From Aquatica leii (taxonomy: Eukaryota; Arthropoda; Insecta; Coleoptera; Lampyridae): DNA of 64,000 nt. The notes beneath the pieces were generated by a model, which was not told where the DNA came from, searched no databases, and saw only the letters and a list, made by a program, of their open reading frames with translations. Every line of letters begins with the position of its first letter. The first letter of the stretch is position 1. This document shows positions 1 to 9,794 of the stretch, piece by piece. The position numbers and the translations under genes are program-made. Where the stretch lies: positions 4,278,001 through 4,342,000 of the forward strand of contig CM069432.1 of NCBI GenBank assembly GCA_035610365.1. The letters run 5' to 3'.

Positions 1-914
1 GCCGCGCCTAAATGTCCGCGCCTAAGTGTCCTAGACCGACACTTAAGCGCGGCCACTAAAGCGCGGCCATTTAGGCGCAAGACACTTAGGCGCAAGACTC
101 TTCGGAGCGGGGCTACTAAGGCGCCGAGTCACTAAGGCGCAAGACACATACACATGAGGTTGGACTCTATGCCCTATAACTATGGCCCGAAGTACCGAAA
201 CCAAAAATAAATTCGGTTCTTTTATTAAATTGTTTGTTCTTTTTCATTTTTAATTTACTTTGATCCTTTTTTCGATAGAATTTAAAAGAGTAACCATTAA
301 CTAATAAAACTAAGAGTATTGTAACCGAAAAAGAACGAATGAACATTATAAATAATTATTTCAAGTTTTTTTTTTATTAATATGCATTTCATACATTGTC
401 AAAAGAGGGAAACATTTGTTTCAGTACAATTACCAAAATTAAAACTAATTGTATAACCTGATAAAGAGATAAATTTCGAAACGTCGCGTCGGCTGTTGTA
501 ATAAACTTGTTAATGTTGTAATAAAATGTCTTATATATAAGTATCATGCTGTTTTAAGTTTTTTTCCAAAAAATAAATAAATCTAAATAATTAATTCAAT
601 AACAAAAAAATTCGTACATAATAATTTTGCAAATTAATAATAAACTATTACATATTAGTAGCAATCATGCATTCATTTCGTAATTATGTGAAATACCACG
701 AAGAAAATATTGTTTTCCAGAAGAAGCTGGGGTTGTGGATTTGCGCCTTACTGGTCTCGCGCCTTAGTAGCCCCGCGCCGACGAGTCTTGCGCCTAAGAG
801 TCTTGCGCCTAACTGGACTCGCGCCTTAGTGACCCTACGCCGAAGTGTTTCGCGCCGTAATGGCCGCGCCTAAATGGCCGCGCCTAAGTGGCCACCCCTA
901 AGTGTCCTAGACCG
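1..914. mobile_element. Foldback-like element with composite inverted repeats
   Basis: Two G+C-rich arms (about 1-150 and 752-914) flank an A+T-rich core of about 600 bp. Each arm is built from short degenerate units around GCGCCTAAGTGGCC, and the left arm is the reverse complement of the right (for example the block GGGGCTACTAAGGCGC on the left and its complement near 764). Long inverted repeats made of small direct repeats are the hallmark of foldback-type elements. Bases 1-39 match the outer end of the right arm in direct orientation (ending CCTAGACCG), so they may be the tail of a neighbouring copy, with this element starting near 39. No transposase is visible inside, so it would be non-autonomous. 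Only one flank is present, so the target duplication cannot be read. Confidence 0.7.
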
Positions 915-1130
915 CATTATTTTAGCTATTCTGGGTGTAAAGTAAGAGAATATCACTAGAAAAACATAGCAGGGTGTATAGATTTCCTATAATTTCATGG
1001 GAAATATTTTTCCCTATGGACCCTAAGTGTAAATAAACGAAGAGTTAGGTTTTTTATATCGGTATTTTATTTATTGTTTTGTAATACAAAAAAAACATAG
1101 TAAAAATTTTCAGAAAAGTAAAATAAATAG

Positions 1131-2753
1131 TTAATTAGGGTATTCTACGAAACAATTACGTTTACTTGTGAAGCACAAGTGGACGTTGCACATAGCACAT
1201 TTATTATGTATCCTATTTTCTATACGCCGTTTTGCACAATTTACGCACCGCTTCAGTTTTTCTGCTTTTTCCATGTTGTGCGCTGGCAAATTGCGTTTAT
1301 TTCCAATGCGGAGCTTTGAGGAGACTAAAGTGGGTCTCGATCGCTGTCTACATGTAAAATTATTTATTAGACCTCGTGCTACATGTTGGCGATACTCGAG
1401 GCTGCTCAAAAGCGGACCTTCTACTTTGTGTTTTTCGTGCAACTTTACGTAGACTAAATATGAGTTATTCATAGCAATATCTAAGATGTCAAAAAAGAGG
1501 CGCAGGTAATATTTGACTTTGGCCTTGCGATCAACCTCATAGCATGCTTTGCGCTGGTCCATAAGGTCTACACCGCCCATATATTTATTATAGCGCATCA
1601 CTACTTCCGGACATGTAACATTTATTTTTTGAGCAGTTCCTGCTTGCCTCCTCTTTACTGTGCTAGTTGGCACCGGAGATATGAAATTGGTCAACATATG
1701 GACTGCTTTAGTATCCATCCATTTTACGAATGTTATGCCGTTTGTACTTACGGCATGGATGTCGCCTTTTTTCATACTTTTATCTGATGGTAATGACTTT
1801 GGCACATTTTTTCTATTCGTGCGAACAGTGCCGCAGGCTTTGGTGTTCTGCATCATGAGTTTATGTTGCAAAGCAGGCGAGTTGAAAAAATTGTCAAAGT
1901 ATACTTCACAACCAAGACCTTTTAGTTGTTCCGTCAGACAGAGTACTACTGATTCACCTAAACCAATTTCTGTATTAGTTTTCTTTCCTGTATATAAATC
2001 AAATTGGTATAAGTATCCTGTTGAAGACTCACATCTACACCACATTTTGAACCCCCATTTTATAGGTTTATTTTTGATGTACTGCTTCATAATGTTGTGC
2101 CTTTTAAATTTGATCATGTGTTCATCAATGGATTGCCTTAGCGAGTTATTCATTGCCGCTTGAAAACACAAATTGAAATGTTGCATAACAGATCGAATTT
2201 TATATGCTCGATCACTTGATTGTGAGTGATTTTTATTATCAGAGAAGTGTAATTTTTTCCGAATCTGCTCAAATCTAGTTCTTGGCATAACATTAGAAAT
2301 GAAAGGCACACCCATGTCTTCATCAGTCGACCAGTAATTCCTGAGAGTTGGTAAAACATGATAACTCATTACAAAATTCATGCCCAAAGATGCCTTCATT
2401 TCATCTAAGTCGACAGTAAAAGGTGTTCCCTTTTGTTGTGCGTATTTTACACTCTCTTTTATTATGATATTAGACACTAACTGATCTATTTGTGTCACCT
2501 CCATGAAAATATCTAATGGCAACAACATGCCATGCCGGCCAGATAATGTATTTACGCGCCCAAAATCATACTCACTTTCATTGAATGTGTGAGGAGCGTA
2601 CGAGTTATTTCTCCAGTTGAAAATAGGGATAGTCTCTGAAATATCTGAACAGGAGGGTAATGAGGTTTGATTTGTTGGTTCTTGAACAGAATCTTCAATT
2701 TCAACAACATTAGTTCCATTTTCTACATTCTCTGTACCCTCTTTTTGCCATTT
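1131..2753 (-). pseudogene. piggyBac transposase, main exon
   Basis: This exon encodes a piggyBac-family DDD transposase, which cuts and pastes DNA at TTAA sites in the nucleus. Counting from the methionine at 2528 (465 residues to the stop), the three catalytic aspartates are visible: D135 in SIDEHMIKF, D212 in VYFDNFF and D321 in YMGGVDLMD. The C-terminus (from about residue 425) is a cysteine-rich zinc-binding domain with CVNCAKRR and later CAMCNVHLC. The frame stays open upstream of that methionine to 2753, where a pyrimidine-rich stretch ending in CAG forms a splice acceptor, so an upstream exon is expected. A matching donor (GGTAAGT) lies at 2954, giving a 201-nt intron. The candidate first exon (ATG at 3121) contains a stop, so the gene is probably inactive, although this exon is intact. 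Confidence 0.85.
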
Positions 2754-2954
2754 CTGTAAAAAAAATTAAGGTAAATTATATAAAAATACAAGAAAACCAT
2801 ACATTATCATATAGCACTACATATAATAGTATTACAACGAAAACACCACATATGGACCAGCGGGAAAAATATTTCCCCTTAAATGATTTGCAATTTTTAG
2901 GTACTTGTGCTAATATTTTGCAGTTTACTGTTTATTATATAAAATTATACTTAC
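2754..2954 (-). other. Candidate intron in piggyBac transposase gene
   Basis: On the minus strand the interval starts GTAAGTATAA and ends in a T-rich tract plus CAG, joined to an open exon. Splicing is inferred only from these consensus sites. The upstream coding segment is not clean, so the exon 1 boundary is uncertain. Confidence 0.45.
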
Positions 2955-3231
2955 CAAATAATATAAAACACGTGACAAGATATAGTTATTTTATTTTCTC
3001 AAGTCCAAAACACTCTCAAGATATTATTAGTTCAGCCAGCAAATGTTTTGATTTTGGCGCGATAAAGTTTGACAGTTTTTTTTTTCAAATCGTTCAGAAA
3101 CACATTTGCCGCCTTGGACATGCGTTTTATTTTGACATTCATAAAAAAAATATCGATTCAATAATAATTGAATAATCGATAACGATTTTTGTAGAAGGGA
3201 AAAATATTTTCCTTGAGCATGAAAGGGTTAA

Positions 3232-3930
3232 AAGTTGATCCAACAGATTTTTGAATGTTTTCTTTAACGGTTTTTAAGTGATGGTTATCAATACATCGTA
3301 CAATGAGTTTACCATTAGCCTCTTCTTTGACACTAGATATGCCTGGTCCGAGGTCGCCCGGATTTATATCACGTTTAAATGTATTTATATTACTTGCCTT
3401 ATTCTTTGATTCCAATATAATAACTGATGAATTATTTATTGTAGAATTTCTTACCGCTGAACTGTAACTTTGTCGCTCCCATTTTGGCGATAATATACCT
3501 CGAACAACGTCACTGAATGGGGTTGAAAATTAATTTGCATTTGCCTGGTCTTTAAACAGATTAATGTTATCTTTTTGCACTTCGATTGTATATTCTAGGT
3601 CTAAAATTAACTTTTCACTAAGAACTTTTTCACGTTTTAAACTTTCGTTTTCAATTAGTAATACATCCCGCGATGGATTAGTATTGTTCACATTTGTATA
3701 AATTTCACTCGATGAATTTTTATCGGTAGTACGAGTTTTACATGTCCTCTTATCTTTTACACAATTCTTAACAACAAACAATTTAGTGACAGTTTCAAGA
3801 CATTTATAATGAATTGCTACTTTGCAGTTACTGTTTAAACAACTGATTTTATTTCTACGTAACGACGAGCCACAAATATCACAATTTAACTCAGGAGGCT
3901 CCTTATTCACGTCCGTGTCGCCCACCATCA
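3232..3930 (-). pseudogene. LINE ORF1 fragment with PHD-like finger
   Basis: From a methionine near 3930 the minus-strand frame encodes a zinc-binding finger of pattern C-x2-C-x9-C-x4-C-x4-H-x2-C (CDICGSSL to HYKCL), then a charged coiled-coil-like segment. After one in-frame stop (near 3530) there is a C-terminal block with GPGISSVKEEANGKLIVRC, which resembles the RNA-binding part of Jockey/CR1-type ORF1 or gag-like proteins. Across the stop the frame is continuous to the TTAA at 3228-3231, where it is cut by the piggyBac element. This protein would bind retrotransposon RNA. The exact LINE clade cannot be told from ORF1 alone. No reverse transcriptase follows because the rest lies beyond the insertion or is lost. 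Confidence 0.6.
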
Positions 3931-4920
3931 TTAATATATGTTTTCCCTTTTTCAAAATTTCCAAATTTCGTAGTGTATAGAATAAATGCATTCATGGCAG
4001 CAATATCAAGGAAATTAAAAAATTGAACAAGAGGCCAGCGATTTGTATTTCTTCTGCATGAGTATTCCTTCACCATTTTATCGACGCTGTCCACAGCTCC
4101 TTTGCAGCTATTATAGTTCAAGATAACTTGCAGTTTGTAACTGAATTCTTTTCCCGACAATTCCAAATCTTGGTGTTGCGTTGAAAGCAGCAAAACGCTT
4201 CTATATTTTTTAGGTACGTAAGATACTAAAATTGTGTCTTCTCCATATAGAATTTCCCTTGAGTATTCTGCTCGATTTCTTTTTAGTAAAAATTCTTTTG
4301 CTATTTCTCTACGTGTTTTACGAACTGTTCCGGTCAAAGTTTTTGATTGCTGCAGTAGCTACTTCGCCAAAGACATAGACGTAAAAAAATGATCTGTGGT
4401 AATACCATAACCCTCTCTCAAACCCTCAACCAAATCCAAAACTACCCGCTTCCCTAGAAATAAAATTTTATACTCGTGCGTAAATCGATAAAATTGTGTT
4501 TTATCTTGTTTCCGTTCTGGAACGTTGTCTATCATTCTAGTATATATTTGGAAATTCCAGCAATATCTGTTACTAACATTGCATAAAGCCCAGATTTTAA
4601 TTCCGTATTTATCTGGCTTCGACTTCATATACACTCAAAAGGGACATTTTCCACGGAAAGGAACAAGTTGTTCATCAATACATACTTCAGCATTAGGGTT
4701 ATTCGATTTCTTGCAATTTGCAGCGAGGATATCGTGAATGTTACGAATAGCTGCTAATTTATCTGTTGCCCGTCGTTCTTCTCGGGTGTCCATATCGTCA
4801 AATCGAATGTATTTCAAAAGGTCTTTCATTCGATTACGAGACATTGCTGCACAAAAAATTGGTCTATGTTTTTTTTTCGTACTCCATAGCTCTAATATTG
4901 GTTCTTGGCATCTGGTTTAC
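3931..4920 (-). pseudogene. piggyBac transposase, second degraded copy
   Basis: This is a different piggyBac lineage from the copy at 1131. Reading from about 4920, the frame passes LWSTKK, then SRNRMKDLLKYIRFDD, VCIDEQLVPFRG (first aspartate), TDHFFTS (second) and GAVDSVDKM (third), so all three catalytic positions remain. It is broken by two in-frame stops: at 4635-4637, where arginine in FRVYMKSKP is expected, and at 4359-4361, after SMSLAK where the family usually has glutamate. A further stop lies in the N-terminal part near 4910. The coding sequence ends abruptly after FILYTTKFG (about 3965), where the LINE ORF1 begins. The C-terminal zinc domain is missing. Confidence 0.8.
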
Positions 4921-6082
4921 ACCATTCTACACGTACAGAATTTTTTTGTATTTTAACTCAAAATGTTAATATCGTTTGCTTTTTAAAATCTACTACTGCA
5001 TTTAAAATTATCATATTCATTATATATCTACGTAATTTTTTATATTGATTTTATTTATATTACATATATTACATTTGTAATTTAAAAAAATGACATTTGC
5101 AATGGATTTAGATACTAAATAAATTATTGGAGAACGTAATTCATCAGTTTGGTGTTTATTTTTATTCTGTTAAACAAATCGTAGAACTATCATTGTATAT
5201 CAATTCTTTGCAAACTTTAACATGTAATTTTTTTGGTTATATTTAACTTCGTATCTTACGTAAATAACATATCAACAGTTGCAAAATAGTTACGTTGAGT
5301 TACATGAATTTAACAAAAGTTGTTTGTTATCGTAAGGGTTTGCTAAGTATATAAAATTGCTGTAAATAAAATTTATGTGTAATTTCGTAATTTTTCTTTA
5401 GAAACAGTTCTGTTTGGTTAAGATTTAATTGCATGGATTAATGATACGTTTATTTAGAGATTTATGAAACTAAGGCGTGCTCAACATTGTACGTATTGTA
5501 TGTCCTCACTTTAGTTCTTATGTAGGTACTGATAAATGATTTTTTTAAATAATTAATTAAATAAGAATTAACGTAAAGACTATATAATTATAGTTCGAAA
5601 ATATATTACGTAAATAGTATTATTTTTGACAGTATTAAAATTTTGACTAAATAATTTATTAGGATTTAGTTTAATTTTTATTGTTAATTATGTTTATTTA
5701 AAAGTACATAAAACGTGACGTTTCGGGTTTTGTTAAAACCATATTCGTGCTTACATAATTATGTTTAAATTAGATTTCTATACATTTAAAAAGTATTACA
5801 CAATATACTGATACTTAAATTATTATGGTTTATATATAAATATGTAAAGCACTTACCACTTTAATTAAATTTTAAAACATGCAATTGTATATTAAAATTA
5901 TTAAACTATAAAATTACACCAAACACATTTAAAACACTTTTATACTAACAGGTTTTTACATATAAAAATTATTATTAACAGTGTATCAACATTATTTATC
6001 TTTTATACAATGTGTTTACACATATACTAATTTATTGTAACTAGGATTTAATTTAATTAAATTTGAATAATATATATATATA
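4921..6082. other. A+T-rich stretch with no recognisable gene
   Basis: No coding region is supported. The only notable string is GACGTTTCGGGTTTTG at about 5718-5733, a motif resembling Penelope-type ends (compare 57429), but too short to call a remnant. Confidence 0.6.
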
Positions 6083-6441
6083 CAGTGTGCCCGAAAAGTA
6101 TGGAATATATTATACAGGTCGATAAATATGCACTTTACACGAAAAAGTTGTAAATAAAAGTTGTTTATCACTTAGTTATCTACCACCTGGGAGATATCAA
6201 TTTAAATTTTTGCTGTAAACAAAATCGCAACGAATAACACTTACATTTTTTTAAATGGCAAGGCACGTCTTTATTATACTCATTTGATAGAGTCTTTTTT
6301 TCTCTTTTCAACCATATGAAACTTAAATACCTTTACATCAAAAAATTTTCAAGAAAAACAAGGACATGTCTAACAAATTTATTTTACTGAGCAGTATTAA
6401 TCAGGTACGTAATATGTAGCATTGAAACAATTGAATGCACT
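6083..6441 (+). repeat. Left TIR of mariner (about 359 bp)
   Basis: It matches 7605-7964 in reverse complement over its whole length with only scattered differences, for example in the blocks around TGGCAAGGCACGTC and ACCTGGGAGATATC. Confidence 0.9.
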
Positions 6442-6473
6442 TTAGAACACTGTCACACTTTGCTATTTGTTAG

Positions 6474-7500
6474 TGCTTGAAATATCTGAGAAACATAGAA
6501 TTGAAATTTTAATGATTCTGGGATATGGAGATAGAAGAAGAATCCAAGACGAAGCATGTAATTTATTTAATAACTTGCATCCAGAATTAAACATTTCGCA
6601 GTTCACGGTAAGCAGGTTCGGTGAAAGATGCGAGTAGAACTGGTAGACCTTTGGCATTAAGTAATGTGGAACGAGAAAATGTGTTCTTGTCTGTTGAGGA
6701 AAATCCACAAATTTCTGTTCGGCAAATTGCTAGAGACCATAATTTGAATAAATCGGCTGTACATGACGTTTTAAAAAAAGAAAAATTTCATCCTTATAAA
6801 GCTTGTGTAGTTCAAGAATTATTTGAAAACGATTTGGACAGAAGGCTGGAGTTTTGTGAAACAATAACAAACAAACTTGAACGAGATGCACATTTTTATA
6901 AAAATATTCTTTTTACTGATGAGGCCACGTTTTGTTTAAACGGCACAATTAACAAACAAAACACACGTTACTGATCTTCACAAAATCCTCACTGGTATCT
7001 AGAAGGACATACCCAATACCAGCAGAAAGTCAACGTCTGGGTAGGAATGATTGGAAGTCAAATTTTGGGGCCATATTTTTTTGAAGGTACTTTAACGGCG
7101 AATATTTATGTCGATTTCTTAAGATTTGAGTTAGTTCCTGCTTTGGCCGAGTTATTTCCACATGAAGTAGATCCAGATATACCTCATAACAGAATATGGC
7201 TTCAACAAGACGGGGCACCTCCACATTTTGGAATTAATGTCCGCCACTTTCTTAATAATACTTTTCAAAACATGGATAGGCAGAAGAGGTACGATAGAAT
7301 GGCCTGCTCGCTCGCCGGATTTAAGTCCACTAGATTTTTTTCTTTGGTGCTATATTAAAAGCAAAGTTTATGTAAATAGACCTGATAATGTTGAAGATTT
7401 GAAAAATCGCATTAGAGTTGAGATAAGAGCTATAACTAGAGATATGATTTCAAAAGCAATCGATGGTTTTAAAAATCGAATTACCACTGTCAAATTATGA
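6474..7500 (+). pseudogene. Mariner transposase, DD41D type, frameshifted
   Basis: This was a transposase of about 345 residues. The N-terminal helix-turn-helix region is readable from about 6474 (EISEKHRIEIL). A frameshift near 6617 leads to TGRPLALSN and a second helix-turn-helix around SVRQIARDHNLNKS. The catalytic core follows: ILFTDEATF (first D), a stop at 6972, NVWVGMIG, WLQQDGAPPHFG (second D), then a 2-bp deletion near 7270 relative to the copy at 40735, and SPDLSPLDFFLW (third D). After restoring the deletion length by comparison with the second copy, 41 residues separate the second and third aspartates, the spacing reported for the rosa-like DD41D group. The frame ends at 7500. At least three lesions make it non-functional. 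Confidence 0.85.
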
Positions 7501-7604
7501 ATGGTTTACATTTTGAACATTTATTGTAAGTTTAGTTTAAATACATTTTTTTGTTATAACAATTTTATGTAAAGATATTTAAAGTTTAATATTTGCTATT
7601 GTGA

Positions 7605-7964
7605 CAGTGCATTCAATTGTTTCAATACTACATATTACGTACATAATTAATACTGCTCAGTAAAATAAATTTGTTAGACATGTCCATGTTTTTCTTGAAA
7701 TTTTTTTGATGTAAAGGTATTCAAGTTTCATATGGTTGAAAAGAGAAAAAAAGACTCTATCAAATGAGTATAATAAAGACGTGCCTTGCCATTTAAAAAA
7801 ATGTAAGTGTTATTCGTTGCGATTTTGTTTACAGCAAAAATTTAAATTGATATCTCCCAGGTGGTAGATAACTAAGTGATAAACAACTTTTATTTACAAC
7901 TTTTTCGGGTAAAATGCATATTTATCGACCTGTATAACATATTCCATACTTTTCGGACACACTG
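7605..7964 (-). repeat. Right TIR of mariner (about 360 bp)
   Basis: Reverse complement of the left TIR, ending ACACACTG next to the target TA. Confidence 0.9.
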
Positions 7965-8059
7965 TATATAATCATAACCCCATTTACCTTTTGGTGTAGA
8001 GTATAAAAATTAAACTTACTTATTCGAAATAAACAATTTTTCTAAACTAAGAAAAAAAA

Positions 8060-9297
8060 TTAAACTTACTCATTCTAAATAAACTGTCCGAACCATCTCA
8101 GCTGTAGTCTTTCTATAGTGTTCTTTATGAATTCTACCTTTAGTGTTGTACGTATTTCTTCATTTCTTACTCTATCTATTTTTGTTATTCCCATGATTCC
8201 TCTTAAGTATTTCATTTCGCATGCTTGTATCTAATATGTAAAGCTGCCTGTTTGTTCAATCTCTTTATTGTTAAGTTGTACTTTCGCTTTTGTTTTGTTC
8301 CTTCCTAATATCATTACCTTAGTCTTATCTATGTTTATTTTAAGGTTGCATTTTTGTAGTGTACTGTTCCACAGCTGCAAGTTGTCTTCTAGATCTTCCG
8401 CGTTTTTAGCACAAATCATCAAGTCGTCTGCGAACGCACACTCTGTTATATAAACTGGTTCCATATATCTGTAGCCCACTAGTAGTTTCTTAGCCTGATC
8501 CTTAACTTCTTTTATTACGTCATCAAGTACAATGTTAAATAATGTTGGACTTAGGACTCCACCCTGTCTCACTCCCTCTTTCGTAGCAAATTTTTCTGAC
8601 TCCAAGTTGTTTGTTTTAATCTGGTTCCACGTGTTTTTGTAGAAGCTGGCTATGTTCTTTCTTAATCTTTTCCCAATTCCTCTTTTCTTAAGGCTATCCC
8701 AGATAATTCTTCTCGGTATACTATCGAAAGTTTTTTCGAGGTTAATAAATGCTGTATATATGTCTTTTCCGTAGTATTTTTCTATTAATTGTTTTATGGT
8801 AAATATGTGGTCTTGTATTCCTCTACCTTTTCTGAAACCACTTTGTGATTCTTTCATTTGAGTTTCTGTTTTAGCCTTTAGTTTGTCGTCTAGCAGTCTC
8901 TCGTATACTTTGTATGCGTTACTCAGTAGCGTTATCCCTCTATAATTTTTACATTCTTTTTTATTTCCCGACTTATATATAGGTAATATTATACCGATTT
9001 CCCACTTTAGGAATCCTGCTTTGTTCTGCAATTTTATTGATCAATATTGTTAGTACTTCTATTCTGTTATTTCCTAACAATTTTAGCATTTCTGCACTTA
9101 TACCATCATGTCCCAGCGCTTTGCCTTTTTTGAGTTTGTTTATAGCTTCTCTTACTTCTTCTGTTCTAAATGCTTCTTATTTTTCTTGTTCATTGTCTTC
9201 TTCTTCTCCTTGTTCACTATTTCCTTCCACATTATGTAGTGTGTCTGTTATTTCCACATTTAATAATTGCTCGAAGTATTCTTTTCATCGCCGCATT
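8060..9297 (-). pseudogene. RTE-like LINE reverse transcriptase
   Basis: The reverse transcriptase copies the element RNA at the target site. Blocks in order: KPKKGKALGHDG region and NEDIMRR plus KEYFEQLL upstream (near 9160-9297), then GIILPIYKSGNKK, NYRGITLLS, SGFRKGRGIQDH, VRQGGVLSPTLFN and the catalytic AFADDLMI near 8440. The tail INIDKTKVMILG follows. After SFTY (8231) there is a deletion. The C-terminal block ERLQLRW is still readable down to about 8060. A tryptophan codon in RRWKEYFE has become TGA right beside the LTR insertion, and another stop lies near 9177. Confidence 0.8.
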
Positions 9298-9301
9298 ATA
9301 T

Positions 9302-9790
9302 TGTTGCGAATTTTATTTATTAACAACTAATTATTTAAACGATTAAAAATACGTTTACTTAATCTAGAAATATGTACACTTTTAAATTAACCGAACTAAT
9401 GAAATCTAATAATATTTAATAAAAACACTTACACTATAATTTATGTATAACCGTTGTATAATACTATCACTAACACGAGATAAGATAACGTCCTCGGATA
9501 GCCTCACACTTGTTTGTTTACACTATTTATCACGTTCACGATTATTCTCGGTTTATTTATGTAGACACACGCGCGTGCTAATCACTTATTTATCTTCACT
9601 TGATTAATCTTCTTAATACTGCATGCATTCACATTCCAGCAATCACTGACCTACGATCTGTCTCGTCGCTATATAAAGACATACGGAAAATCCTTCTCGA
9701 GCGTTCCTTACTTTTCGCTATAACTTCTAGAAAATAGATAACAGCCTCTAGAAGGCTCTTGCAAATTTAAGTAATTTCCCGAACGTTTCA
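9302..9790 (-). mobile_element. Solo LTR (489 bp) with ATAT target duplication
   Basis: The segment starts TGTTGCGAATTT and ends GAACGTTTCA (TG...CA ends). It is flanked by ATAT at 9298-9301 and 9791-9794. Removing it together with one ATAT rejoins the LINE frame exactly (NEDIMRR, a stop, then KEYFE). It aligns co-linearly with 32741-33223, which is followed by a polypurine tract, so both are minus-strand LTRs of one Gypsy family. On the minus strand a TATA-like box (about 9680-9670) and GAA/TTC arrays upstream of it are present. Confidence 0.88.
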
Positions 9791-9794
9791 ATAT

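Larger units (their letters stand above)
983..3231 (-). mobile_element. piggyBac element, first copy
   Basis: The right end is well supported: on the minus strand a TTAA (3228-3231) is followed by CCCTTTCATGCTCAAGG, a piggyBac-like terminus. A related block (TTTCATG, then GGGAAATATTTTTCCC) lies at about 983-1015, marking the degraded left end where the TTAA is no longer recognisable. A second near-palindromic copy of the GGGAAAAATATTTCCC block lies inside at about 2861-2876, and a third near 3197. The transposase gene is inside on the minus strand. The foldback element's arm ends about 70 bp outside the left end. The element sits inside a LINE ORF1 that resumes exactly at the right TTAA. Confidence 0.65.
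6083..7964 (+). mobile_element. Complete DD41D-type mariner, 1.88 kb
   Basis: The ends are CAGTGTGCCCGAAAAGTATG at 6083 and its near-perfect reverse complement at 7964, flanked on both sides by TA (6081-6082 and 7965-7966), the Tc1/mariner target duplication. TIRs run 6083-6441 and 7605-7964, about 360 bp each and almost identical, which is unusually long for a mariner. The transposase lies between them on the plus strand. A truncated relative lies at 39848-41152. Confidence 0.92.

Noticed and set aside
667..873. 68-codon plus-strand reading frame in the foldback element
   Set aside because: It runs into the repeated arm and its C-terminus is translated GCGCC repeats. No domain.
1168..2163. 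Plus-strand open frames of 94 and 167 codons
   Set aside because: Antisense to the well-supported piggyBac transposase; shadow frames.
5716..5760. GACGTTTCGGGTTTTG motif as a Penelope remnant
   Set aside because: Only a short similarity to the motif at 57429, with no reverse transcriptase nearby.
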